DNA from: Patescibacteria group bacterium
GTDB lineage: Bacteria; Patescibacteria; Microgenomatia; Levybacterales; UBA12049
NCBI GenBank assembly: GCA_023379465.1
Contig: JAMCTM010000002.1
Location: 1 to 9,436 of the forward strand
DNA: 9,436 nt
Direction: 5' to 3'
Part shown: positions 1 through 6,884 of the stretch, piece by piece
Position numbering within the stretch: position 1 is the first letter of the stretch
Layout of the letters: each line of letters opens with the position of its first letter
The notes under the pieces: generated by a model
What the model saw: the letters and a program-made list of their open reading frames with translations, nothing else
Database searches by the model: none
What the model was told of the DNA's origin: nothing
Program-made: the position numbers and the translations under genes

Positions 1-1
1 A

Positions 2-1117
2 TATCGTCATCTTGGTATTGCGGTTCCCGATACCAAAATCGTAAAAATCGATACCGCTTACGGACACTCCTCTCAAGTACTGCCTCAAGACGCGGAAATA
101 AAAATGGATGACTTAAAAAATGGTTTTATAGCTGACGCACTGCTTGCTAACTGGGATATTGTCGGAAACACCGGAAACGTTATTTTCAGTGGGAGAAGGC
201 TTATCAGGATCGATAACGGAGGCTCTTTGCTTTTTAGGGCAAGAGGGGAAAGAAAAACAACCTTTAATGGAATCGTAACGGAACTAGAGGGCATGAAATC
301 AAGTTATACTGGTTTGACCCAAGAAGATATACAAAATCAACTTGCTGTATTAAAAGAAAGGCTCACAGATGCAACTATCGATCGTTTGGTTGAGTCAGTT
401 AGATTGAGTTTTCAAGACAGAGAAAATCTTAAAGATACTTTGCGGCAAAGGAGAGATTATATTCTTTCTTATTATTCTGCAGGGCATGAAGCATCAGAAA
501 CTAAAGAAATTACTGATGAGGGCAAACTGGTTGAATCATCACTACGAACAGAAATTTTCGATGATGCGACTATTTCAGCAGCTGTGCCAGAATGGCGAAA
601 GCTAACAGGAGAAGAGGGCTATCAACATAATGGTGTGCTTCTAGGCGAACATATAAAAAACGCGGTATCTGCGCTTAAATATTTGCCTGAATACTGGTCA
701 TTATCTGACAGGGAGAAGGGGTTGGCGTTAGTCTCTGCTTTATTCCATGATATTGGAAAACCCACAGGAAGAAGGGACGAAAAAGTTCCCAGAGATTTTG
801 AACACGAAATCCCAAGTGCCCGGAAAGCGGCGGAGTATACGAGGAAATGGGGTTATTCGGAAGCTGATACACAAACTGTTGTTCAGGTAATTATAAACGA
901 CGGGATAGTATCAGATATTGCCAGGGACAAAGTAAGAGATGAAAGAAAAAAACTTACACCTCAACAATTAAAAAATGTATTAGATGGTAATCCTTCCGTT
1001 TTAAAAATATTAAGAGCGGTAAACAGGGCTGATGTAATAGCGACAGTAGGCGCGGAAGGATTTAATGCGATAGCGGATGCTTATAATCGATATTTTGATG
1101 AAACTTTAAACGAATAG
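2..1117 (+). CDS. Kinase-like / HD-domain fusion protein, 5' partial
   Basis: The reading frame is open to the left edge, so the true start is outside the window; the ATG at 104 is only an internal Met. Residues are numbered from that Met. The first part carries a segment ALLANWDIVG (about 12-21), then RIDNGGSL (35-42) and FRARG. This resembles the catalytic loop (D18, N25) and metal-binding Asp (D37) of HipA / actin-fragmin-kinase-like folds found in large bacterial and phage proteins. A helical linker (about 70-165) follows. Next is an HD domain related to the C-terminal domain of CCA-adding enzymes: H175/H183, HD at 215-216 (HDIGKP), H234 and a late Asp in NRAD (D310). The usual late His appears as IIND (N265). 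HD domains are metal-dependent phosphohydrolases. The substrate is unknown, and neither activity is proven. The gene is convergent with everything else here. The HD assignment is firm; the kinase-like assignment is from motif resemblance only. Confidence 0.72.
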   Translation, partial: YRHLGIAVPDTKIVKIDTAYGHSSQVLPQDAEIKMDDLKNGFIADALLANWDIVGNTGNVIFSGRRLIRIDNGGSLLFRARGERKTTFNGIVTELEGMKSSYTGLTQEDIQNQLAVLKERLTDATIDRLVESVRLSFQDRENLKDTLRQRRDYILSYYSAGHEASETKEITDEGKLVESSLRTEIFDDATISAAVPEWRKLTGEEGYQHNGVLLGEHIKNAVSALKYLPEYWSLSDREKGLALVSALFHDIGKPTGRRDEKVPRDFEHEIPSARKAAEYTRKWGYSEADTQTVVQVIINDGIVSDIARDKVRDERKKLTPQQLKNVLDGNPSVLKILRAVNRADVIATVGAEGFNAIADAYNRYFDETLNE

Positions 1118-1162
1118 TGCAGGGCTACTAACTATTGGAGGATAATACATTCTGTGCCAAGG

Positions 1163-1220
1163 TTAAAAAAAAGAAAGTGCTGTAAGTTAACGTTTGGACT
1201 GGTTTAATAAACCTAACTTA
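1163..1220 (-). terminator. Possible terminator after the purF-like gene
   Basis: In the gap between the convergent genes, TAAGTTA (1183-1189) and TAACTTA (1214-1220) form a perfect 7-bp inverted repeat. GTTT (1192-1195) can pair with AAAC (1209-1212) after a small internal loop. Reading on the minus strand, the hairpin is followed 10 bases later by an eight-T run (1165-1172). The stem is AT-rich and the T run is not directly adjacent, so this is a weak candidate. The purF-like stop codon lies inside the first arm. No good terminator is seen for the plus-strand gene. Confidence 0.33.
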
Positions 1221-2760
1221 GAACTTGACTGGCCGTAGCCGCTGTCAGATCACCCCGCAACCCGTTACGTGAACCGGAGAAAGAAGGAAAAGGATGTCCT
1301 CCTCCCACACAGAGTGTGCAGATACCTATCCTGTCCAGTTTCTGTCTATAAGCTCTCTCTAATCCCTTATCGCTTAAAAAATAAACCGAGTCACATCCTA
1401 AAACCTGAGCTATTTGATCCTCCAACAATTCTTTGTACGATCCGTCTTCCCCTTGCAGCATGGCCACAAGCTGATCTTGTCTAATATAATATCCCATATC
1501 GCAGCCTTGAATGAATTTTGGTAAAACAACCGCTAAATGAACCTCTCTTGCCCCAGCGTTCCTCACCAGTTGAATCACGCCTTTTCGCCCTCTTTCTGGA
1601 TCGCCTCCCATTGTCCTGCCTCTAATAAGAGAATCGTCAATTAATAAAACGCTTCTCTCTCTTGCCAGATTTTCTTGAGTGATTGTAAATTTTCCATCCA
1701 CTATGCGCGATGTCTCTTCAAGGGTTGGGGCTATAAAACTTCTTGACGCACTTCCGTTTTTTGTTATAAGAGAAATTGACTTTCTTCCTAATTCCTCGGC
1801 AAAACCTTCTGCTATAGTAAGTCCCGTATCCGGTACTCCGACAATACAATCAACGTTGGACAGGGGATATTCTCTTGCCAATTCTCTTCCCAGTGCCCTT
1901 CTAAAATCAGAAAAACTGATATTTTGCTCCATCAAGGAATCTTCTCTTGCTCCATAGACATCATGCAGTGCACAACGGGCTTGAGGATACATTGGCTCGA
2001 AAATCTGATTTCTGACAACCCCCTGCCTAGTAGCCTCCACCAACTCTCCCGGCTGAACCTCGCTCCAGGCTATATTTTCCTGATCATAAACCCTTGTCTC
2101 CGAGGCGAAAATTATCAATGAATCTGTTTCTCCGCACCACAGAGGCCAGGTGCCGGATGGCCCCCTTAATCCAAAAAGTCTTCCGTCATCGGTCAAAATC
2201 GTTAAAGAGTAAGCACCTAAAACATCGCTCATTCCGTTTTTTATTCTCTCCTCCCAAATGGCTCCATCCGCCGAAACGATGGCGTTGGCAATATCCTGCG
2301 TGTCATAAACACTATCTTTTAATTCCGAAGGCAGTCTTTGTCTAAGTATCGCTCTTTGAGTCTCCGGAAGATTACCGTTATAGGCTACAGCGATTCTTTG
2401 ACCTCTCCACTTAGCAATAAAAGGCTGCATCCCATCTTCGCCATCTTTTCGGCCTTCTCCGCTTGTTGCATACCGGTTATGCCCCATGCCAACAGGAGAT
2501 AAAAGACCAGATCCCGCAAAATCAAATCCCGGAGGAAAAACCTCATCTACCAGACCCTTTTGTGCATAAGAACGCAGTCCTTCTCCAGTTGCTGCTGCCA
2601 TACCAGCGCAGTCATAACCTCTGTGCTGCAGATTGCTGTTTAAACCGGGAATCAGATTGGAGACATTTCTCCCGGTCTTGCTAAAAATTGCGCTAACGCC
2701 ACATTCCTCTGTACGAGATCTTTCAACCATTGGTCTTGAAGAAATTTCAGGACTTAGCAT
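1213..2760 (-). CDS. purF: Amidophosphoribosyltransferase (PurF-like), divergent, Fe-S type
   Basis: PurF makes 5-phosphoribosylamine from PRPP and glutamine, the first committed step of purine synthesis. The 515-residue product has an N-terminal class II glutaminase domain. It has nucleophile Cys20 in EECGV after a 19-residue propeptide, LQHRG (44-48), HNRYATSG (94-101) and YNGNL (127-131). A phosphoribosyltransferase domain follows with the PRPP loop VLLIDDSLIRG (371-381). Cys263, Cys420, Cys481 and Cys484 match in context the four Fe-S cluster ligands of Bacillus subtilis PurF. Differences from the family: NRYxxRTFI is NGSASRSFI (335-343), the usual HNGNL is YNGNL, and about eight extra residues follow the PRPP loop. 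No other purine gene is nearby, so the true substrate could differ. The ATG at 2760 has only a weak GAAAG 12 bases upstream. Met11 (2730) would leave a shorter, more typical propeptide. The family call is firm; the exact function is less so. Confidence 0.85.
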   Translation of the reverse strand: MLSPEISSRPMVERSRTEECGVSAIFSKTGRNVSNLIPGLNSNLQHRGYDCAGMAAATGEGLRSYAQKGLVDEVFPPGFDFAGSGLLSPVGMGHNRYATSGEGRKDGEDGMQPFIAKWRGQRIAVAYNGNLPETQRAILRQRLPSELKDSVYDTQDIANAIVSADGAIWEERIKNGMSDVLGAYSLTILTDDGRLFGLRGPSGTWPLWCGETDSLIIFASETRVYDQENIAWSEVQPGELVEATRQGVVRNQIFEPMYPQARCALHDVYGAREDSLMEQNISFSDFRRALGRELAREYPLSNVDCIVGVPDTGLTIAEGFAEELGRKSISLITKNGSASRSFIAPTLEETSRIVDGKFTITQENLARERSVLLIDDSLIRGRTMGGDPERGRKGVIQLVRNAGAREVHLAVVLPKFIQGCDMGYYIRQDQLVAMLQGEDGSYKELLEDQIAQVLGCDSVYFLSDKGLERAYRQKLDRIGICTLCVGGGHPFPSFSGSRNGLRGDLTAATASQVLS

Positions 2761-2789
2761 TAGTTTTAAAATCTTTCGTTTACGTCATT

Positions 2790-2817
2790 ATTGTAATTAA
2801 ATTCTCTGCTTTGTCAA
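2790..2817 (-). promoter_or_regulatory. Sigma-70-type promoter of the purF-like gene
   Basis: On the minus strand TTGACA (2812-2817) is separated by 16 bases from TACAAT (2790-2795). The -35 box is perfect and the -10 box matches five of six. The predicted first base is near 2783, giving a leader of about 23 bases before the ATG at 2760. The promoter sits in the 69-base gap just after the glyS stop codon, so the gene need not depend on read-through from glyS. No operator or purine riboswitch can be seen in so short a leader. Confidence 0.68.
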
Positions 2818-2829
2818 TATAGCAAAACC

Positions 2830-4269
2830 TTAAAGTTTCTCTGTCAAAACCCTGCTTAGGTTATCAGTCCTAATCCTTTCCTGCTCCATTGTGTCTCTAT
2901 TTCTTACGGTTAGCGTCCCGTCATCCAATGTCTTAAAATCAATAGTTAAACAAAACGGCGTGCCTGCCTCATCCTGAGACAAATATCTTTTGCCAATATT
3001 TCCCCTATCGTCCCAGGCACTTCTGAACTCGGATTTAACCGCGTCATAAACATAGCGCGCTTTTTCTACCAAACCGGGCCTGTTTGCCAAAAGCGGAAAA
3101 ACAGCTACTTTATAAGGAGCAATGCTTGGTTTAAGTTTTAAAACAACCCTTTCTCCGTCTTTAAAATACGCGTCTGCTACTACCATTAAGAAAAGCCTAT
3201 TGATTCCAACCGCCGGCTCTATAACATGGGGGACAATCTTCTCGTGGGTATCCGGATCCGTAATATATAGATCTTTTTTGGAAAATTTAATATGCTGTTT
3301 TAAATCATAGTCGGTTCTATAGGATAGCCCCCAAATCTCCTTAAAGCCAAACGGAAAATTATATTCCAAATCTTCTGTCTGCCTGCTATAAAAGGACCGT
3401 TCCTGATCGCCATGGGTTCGCCAGCGAAGATTATTTTTGTTAATACCCAGGGTGTTTGTGACAAAATCCCACATTGCCTCTTTCCACTGTTGAAAAAGCT
3501 CCTGCCAGTCTGATTTTCTGGGATCAAAGAAATATTCAATCTCTCCCTGCTCAAATTCCAATGTGCGGAACACGGAATTCCCGGGGGTTATTTCATTCCT
3601 AAAACTTTTTCCCTCCTGCGCGACTCCAAACGGCAGTCTAACCCTGGTGGAATCAACAACGTTTTTAAAATTGACAAACATCCCCTGGGCTGTCTCGCCC
3701 CTAAGGTAGGCAAGGCTTTGATCCTTCTCCACAATACCAAGATTAACCGGAAACAAAAGGTTAAATTTTCTAACACCGGTCCACTGATATTCTTTGCAGT
3801 TGGGACAATGAATTTTAAGAATTTTTATAAGCTCTTCCAGTTGATTTAAACCCAATCCTTCCACTTTCTTATCGCGAAATACCCTAACCATCTCTTCCGT
3901 TGAAATTTGATCGCTAATAATCGGGCGCTTAGGATCATTTTCCTCGAGATAATTCTCGATGAGGTGATCTGCTCTTATTCTAAGCTTGCAGTTTTTGCAG
4001 TCAATCATCGCGTCCGCAAAACTACCGGTATGACCCGATGCCCTCCATACCTCCTGATGGGAAATAAGGCTTGCTTCTATAGCAAAGATATCATCCCTTT
4101 TATGAACAAAAGTCTCCCACCAAAGATTTCTGATATTTCGCAAAAGTTCCGCGCCAAGCGGCCCGTAGTCATAGGTATTGGCCACCCCTCCGTATATCTC
4201 GCTCCCCGGAAAAACAAAACCCCGCCTTTTTAAAAGGGATACAATCTCTTCAAATGTCTTGGTCTGCAT
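2830..4269 (-). CDS. glyS: Glycyl-tRNA synthetase, single-chain (alpha2) type
   Basis: This class II synthetase charges tRNA-Gly with glycine in the cytoplasm. The 479-residue protein is the homodimeric form seen in Thermus and eukaryotes, not the GlyQ/GlyS tetramer. Visible parts: the N-terminal RRGFVFPGSEIYGG (15-28); motif 1 region around ELLRNIRNLWWE; two CxxC pairs, C91/C94 and C155/C158, probably a zinc site within the insertion; LRGETAQGMF (189-198); motif 2 FRNEI to FRTLEFEQGEIEYF (223-247); motif 3 GINRLF (355-360, Arg358). The C-terminal anticodon-binding domain begins at about APYKVAVFPL (384-393). Length is normal for the type. The gene has its own promoter, with the ATG at the predicted transcription start and no ribosome binding site. 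It lies 47 bases after recO; recO and glycyl-tRNA synthetase genes are also neighbours in Bacillus and relatives. Confidence 0.96.
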   Translation of the reverse strand: MQTKTFEEIVSLLKRRGFVFPGSEIYGGVANTYDYGPLGAELLRNIRNLWWETFVHKRDDIFAIEASLISHQEVWRASGHTGSFADAMIDCKNCKLRIRADHLIENYLEENDPKRPIISDQISTEEMVRVFRDKKVEGLGLNQLEELIKILKIHCPNCKEYQWTGVRKFNLLFPVNLGIVEKDQSLAYLRGETAQGMFVNFKNVVDSTRVRLPFGVAQEGKSFRNEITPGNSVFRTLEFEQGEIEYFFDPRKSDWQELFQQWKEAMWDFVTNTLGINKNNLRWRTHGDQERSFYSRQTEDLEYNFPFGFKEIWGLSYRTDYDLKQHIKFSKKDLYITDPDTHEKIVPHVIEPAVGINRLFLMVVADAYFKDGERVVLKLKPSIAPYKVAVFPLLANRPGLVEKARYVYDAVKSEFRSAWDDRGNIGKRYLSQDEAGTPFCLTIDFKTLDDGTLTVRNRDTMEQERIRTDNLSRVLTEKL

Positions 4270-4275
4270 AAATGT

Positions 4276-4304
4276 ATGATAGCAAAATAAGCGGTTAATA
4301 TAAA
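4276..4304 (-). promoter_or_regulatory. Extended -10 promoter of glyS, probably leaderless
   Basis: On the minus strand TATCAT (4276-4281) is preceded directly by TGC, an extended -10 motif. A weak -35 match, TTTATA (4299-4304), lies 17 bases farther upstream. Exactly six bases (ACATTT) separate the -10 box from the ATG at 4269, so the standard start point falls on the A of the start codon. The DUF4012 gene shows the same layout, which strengthens this reading. Confidence 0.62.
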
Positions 4305-4316
4305 TAGCTAACGCCC

Positions 4317-4874
4317 TTAGCGGGGGTAATCTGCATTAAACAAGGGAAGAATTTGCCTTGTTCTAAGTTTTCTTTCAAGAATATCTTCTATTAGCTGTTG
4401 CGTGTTCAAGGATTGGTCATGTCTATGCTGAGGACTGTAAAATCCCAACCTAGTTAGAAGCCCCAGTTCAAATTCATGTATCAGTGTTTTTATATTATCC
4501 CCGGAAAGCCTATCCAGGGTTTGCTTTAAAAGATTAAAAACTTCTGTATTTTCCTGATTATAGGCACAAAGTCTATCTATCAGCTCACAAATATGATAGG
4601 CAAGACCTATCCTGTCTAACCTATTTTTAATATTTCGGAAATCCCTTAAAGGCTCTATCTCTGTTAAAATAGGCATGCCCTTACCCTGATAAAGGGCAAT
4701 AAATACATGAATTTGAACTGGGGCTTCTGGAGCGCGGCGCGAATAAATTCTGCGGACTCCCAAAGCCTTGACCTGAATTTTTCCCATCTGTTTGGTAAAG
4801 AGGGTCAAGAGTCTATCCGCTTCTCCAAGATTAGTTCTCTTAATTATAATCCCCTCCGCCTTACATGTTCTCAT
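4317..4874 (-). CDS. recO: DNA repair protein RecO, short form
   Basis: RecO works with RecR in the RecF pathway, loading RecA on SSB-coated single-stranded DNA and annealing strands. The start fits the family: MRTCKAEGIIIKR, then the conserved GEADRLLTLFT and MGKIQVKALGVRR, the N-terminal OB-fold. The middle has the helical NTEVFNLLKQTL and the FELGLLTRLGFYSP element. The frame can be extended to a TTG at 4883, but the ATG at 4874 is preferred because RecO proteins often begin MRTYKxEGIVLKR. This gives 185 residues, against roughly 240-260 for most RecO. The C-terminal zinc-finger cysteines found in some RecO are missing. The stop of the DUF4012 gene is five bases upstream, so the two are probably co-transcribed. 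No Shine-Dalgarno is visible. Confidence 0.88.
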   Translation of the reverse strand: MRTCKAEGIIIKRTNLGEADRLLTLFTKQMGKIQVKALGVRRIYSRRAPEAPVQIHVFIALYQGKGMPILTEIEPLRDFRNIKNRLDRIGLAYHICELIDRLCAYNQENTEVFNLLKQTLDRLSGDNIKTLIHEFELGLLTRLGFYSPQHRHDQSLNTQQLIEDILERKLRTRQILPLFNADYPR

Positions 4875-4879
4875 ATTTT

Positions 4880-6835
4880 TCAAAGCTTTAGGTTAATTTC
4901 TTTATCCGTGGTCAGGGCAAATTGATCTACTGTTTTACCATTCAGAAGAATTGTATACTGATTTCCATCTGTTCCTGGCTGTTTCTGAATAAGAAGAGGC
5001 AGAATTGTCCCCTTAACCTTAAACGGCAAACGATAAGTTAGGGTATAGGTTGCTATGCCTAACGGACGAACCGTTAAGAATCCTTCAAAAACTGTTTTAC
5101 CTAAATCATTATAGGATGTAACCTTTACCTCTGATCCTTTACTGTCCATTAGCTGACTGCCTTTAGGCACATAGACCCTAATCCAATCCCTTAAGACAGC
5201 GTTCAGGCACAATCCTCCCCTGGCCAGGCTGCAGTCGGAAGGAGGATAGGGGTTCTTGTAATTAATCGTAACCGTATTGGTAATGACGCCGCTGCTATCC
5301 ACCTGAATATTTTGAGTAACAGCCTCTTTCACGTAAAGATTGGATTTTGCCCCGCCAAAATTGGCTTCGTTAATATGCAAATAGTCTCCGTCAAATGCCT
5401 TTATTCGTCCCGCGGCATTCAAGGCTTCTATGCCTTGCTGGGCAGAGGGATTATACAGATCAAAAAGGATATGTTTCTGACTGGTCTGCGTAATCAATGC
5501 CTGAAGAAGCTTACCCCAGTAAAGCTTTGGCGAGGATTCTAAAGACTTCTGCATTATAGAATAAAGAAGCGCGCCAAGGATATTCTTACGGGTGGTAGTA
5601 ACATAACCTACCGGTCTTGCTATGCTGTTTTCAAGCTCATATATAACCTGCGGACAGTCGCACCTCTTATCGTTGTTTGTATTAAAGTGTATGCCGTCAG
5701 CCACAACATCGTTGTTGAGAATTTTTATCGTTGCCACTAAAACATTGGTATCCAGGGCTATTATGCCGTCAACCTTTGTCCTGCCGGGTATAGTATTATA
5801 CAGTGAATTAAAGGTTTTCATGGAGTCTATAAAATCCGGAGAAAGATTAGTGTCTCGCAAATTAAATTTGTAAACATTTGGAAGATATTTCAAAATCGGA
5901 GAGGGAGCAGTGCTTTTATGAGGCACCCTATTATCTAAATTATAGATATCATCCGATGACACCACGCTTATATTGCCTTTATCCACTTTAAAAATGGAAT
6001 AGGCGGTGATAAAGCCGCCTGTGGGACGAAGCTCCTTGTCGTTCTGGAAAAGCACTAAGTATTTCTTTTCGCCCGATACTCCCAAAAGCGAAGGCAATAC
6101 TTTTATCAAAGGCCTTGCCTGATCTATAAAAGTAACGCCATTGTCGGCCAGTGTTTTAACCTGGGATAACCGCCCTCGAATCTTGTCTCCGCCAAAAAGA
6201 CCGGGATAATGATTTGGGTCTACCTGATCTATTTCGGATTTGGCCAGTTCCAAAGACTTGGCTATGTCATCAATTTTTGGGGTAACCTTACCCATGGTAA
6301 GCACCGCGGTCTGAATCCTTTGCTGGGCCGACCCCATCACAAAACTGCCCTTGCCTTTTAAACCTAGAACGTCAGCATATGGTTTAACGGCATCTACCAG
6401 GGTTTGCACCGCGTCCAGAGAGTAAGAACCGGCTTTAGTGAGATGGTAAAAATCGTTATAGTATCCGCCTGCCACAGGAACAAACCGTAAAAAGGCCAAT
6501 GCCCTAAAATCATTTTGGGTCTTTGTTAAATCCTGTTTTGTTTTTGTAATTTCATCGCTGGCCAAACTTACATTTTCTTTTTTTAGGGCATCATATACAC
6601 CCTTGGCCTGTTCATAGGTTATACGGGCATCGGAATAGGTTTTTCTGGCAGGCAGAAAAATTACAACAAACAAAACCCCAAGCAGAATAAGCAGACAGGC
6701 TAAAATAATCGCCGGTTTCTTGAACAGAAATTTCCTTCCGGTGCTTTTTGCGCCAAGGGGCAAAGGCGAATTAGTGCCTTCTGAATTATTGGTCTCAACT
6801 GCTCTAGGCAGATCAATTTTTTCTAATCCTTCCAT
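4880..6835 (-). CDS. Membrane-anchored DUF4012 domain protein
   Basis: The product has 651 residues when started at the ATG at 6835. A short polar cytoplasmic tail (1-36, basic KFLFKK at the end) leads to one membrane helix (about 41-62, PAIILACLLILLGVLFVVIF). A probable coiled coil (65-110) comes next. The rest should be outside the membrane. The DUF4012 hallmark is KKYLVLFQNDKELRPTGGF (257-275), followed by SSDDIYNLDN. The C-terminal part is rich in predicted beta strands, with a cysteine pair in the loop PSDCSLARGGLC that may form a disulfide. DUF4012 has no established biochemical role; it is frequent in CPR bacteria and actinobacteria near surface-polysaccharide genes, as here. The frame continues upstream to a TTG at 6871, but that TTG is the first three bases of the -35 box, so the longer start is rejected. 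Confidence 0.88.
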   Translation of the reverse strand: MEGLEKIDLPRAVETNNSEGTNSPLPLGAKSTGRKFLFKKPAIILACLLILLGVLFVVIFLPARKTYSDARITYEQAKGVYDALKKENVSLASDEITKTKQDLTKTQNDFRALAFLRFVPVAGGYYNDFYHLTKAGSYSLDAVQTLVDAVKPYADVLGLKGKGSFVMGSAQQRIQTAVLTMGKVTPKIDDIAKSLELAKSEIDQVDPNHYPGLFGGDKIRGRLSQVKTLADNGVTFIDQARPLIKVLPSLLGVSGEKKYLVLFQNDKELRPTGGFITAYSIFKVDKGNISVVSSDDIYNLDNRVPHKSTAPSPILKYLPNVYKFNLRDTNLSPDFIDSMKTFNSLYNTIPGRTKVDGIIALDTNVLVATIKILNNDVVADGIHFNTNNDKRCDCPQVIYELENSIARPVGYVTTTRKNILGALLYSIMQKSLESSPKLYWGKLLQALITQTSQKHILFDLYNPSAQQGIEALNAAGRIKAFDGDYLHINEANFGGAKSNLYVKEAVTQNIQVDSSGVITNTVTINYKNPYPPSDCSLARGGLCLNAVLRDWIRVYVPKGSQLMDSKGSEVKVTSYNDLGKTVFEGFLTVRPLGIATYTLTYRLPFKVKGTILPLLIQKQPGTDGNQYTILLNGKTVDQFALTTDKEINLKL

Positions 6836-6841
6836 AAATTT

Positions 6842-6871
6842 ATGATAAACGAAAACAATAAACCTTGTCAA
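6842..6871 (-). promoter_or_regulatory. Promoter of the DUF4012-recO unit, probably leaderless
   Basis: On the minus strand a perfect -35 box TTGACA (6866-6871) is separated by 18 bases from TATCAT (6842-6847). Six bases (AAATTT) then lead to the ATG at 6835, putting the predicted first base on the A of the start codon. The promoter fills the gap after the sugar transferase gene, so the surface protein and recO can be expressed apart from the glycan genes. Confidence 0.72.
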
Positions 6872-6884
6872 TAAATAACAGCTT

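Noticed and set aside
1137..1154. GGAGG followed by possible non-ATG starts after the kinase/HD gene
   Set aside because: Any frame from there ends within a few codons, so no gene is supported.
2786..2788. A two-codon ATG-ACG-TAA upstream of the purF-like gene as a leader peptide
   Set aside because: Its ATG lies before the predicted transcription start near 2783.
3907..4233. A 108-codon open frame on the plus strand opposite glyS, and similar frames opposite the other genes
   Set aside because: They lie fully inside well-recognised minus-strand genes and their products match no family I recognise.
4307..4321. Five-base inverted repeat GCTAA/TTAGC at the recO stop
   Set aside because: It is too short and lacks a following T run on the minus strand.
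4875..4883. A TTG start at 4883 for recO, overlapping the DUF4012 stop
   Set aside because: The ATG at 4874 gives the N-terminus typical of RecO, and the TTG has no better ribosome binding site.
6836..6871. A TTG start at 6871 giving a DUF4012 protein 12 residues longer
   Set aside because: The TTG is the beginning of a perfect -35 box and the ATG at 6835 lies at the predicted transcription start, so the extra codons would not be transcribed.
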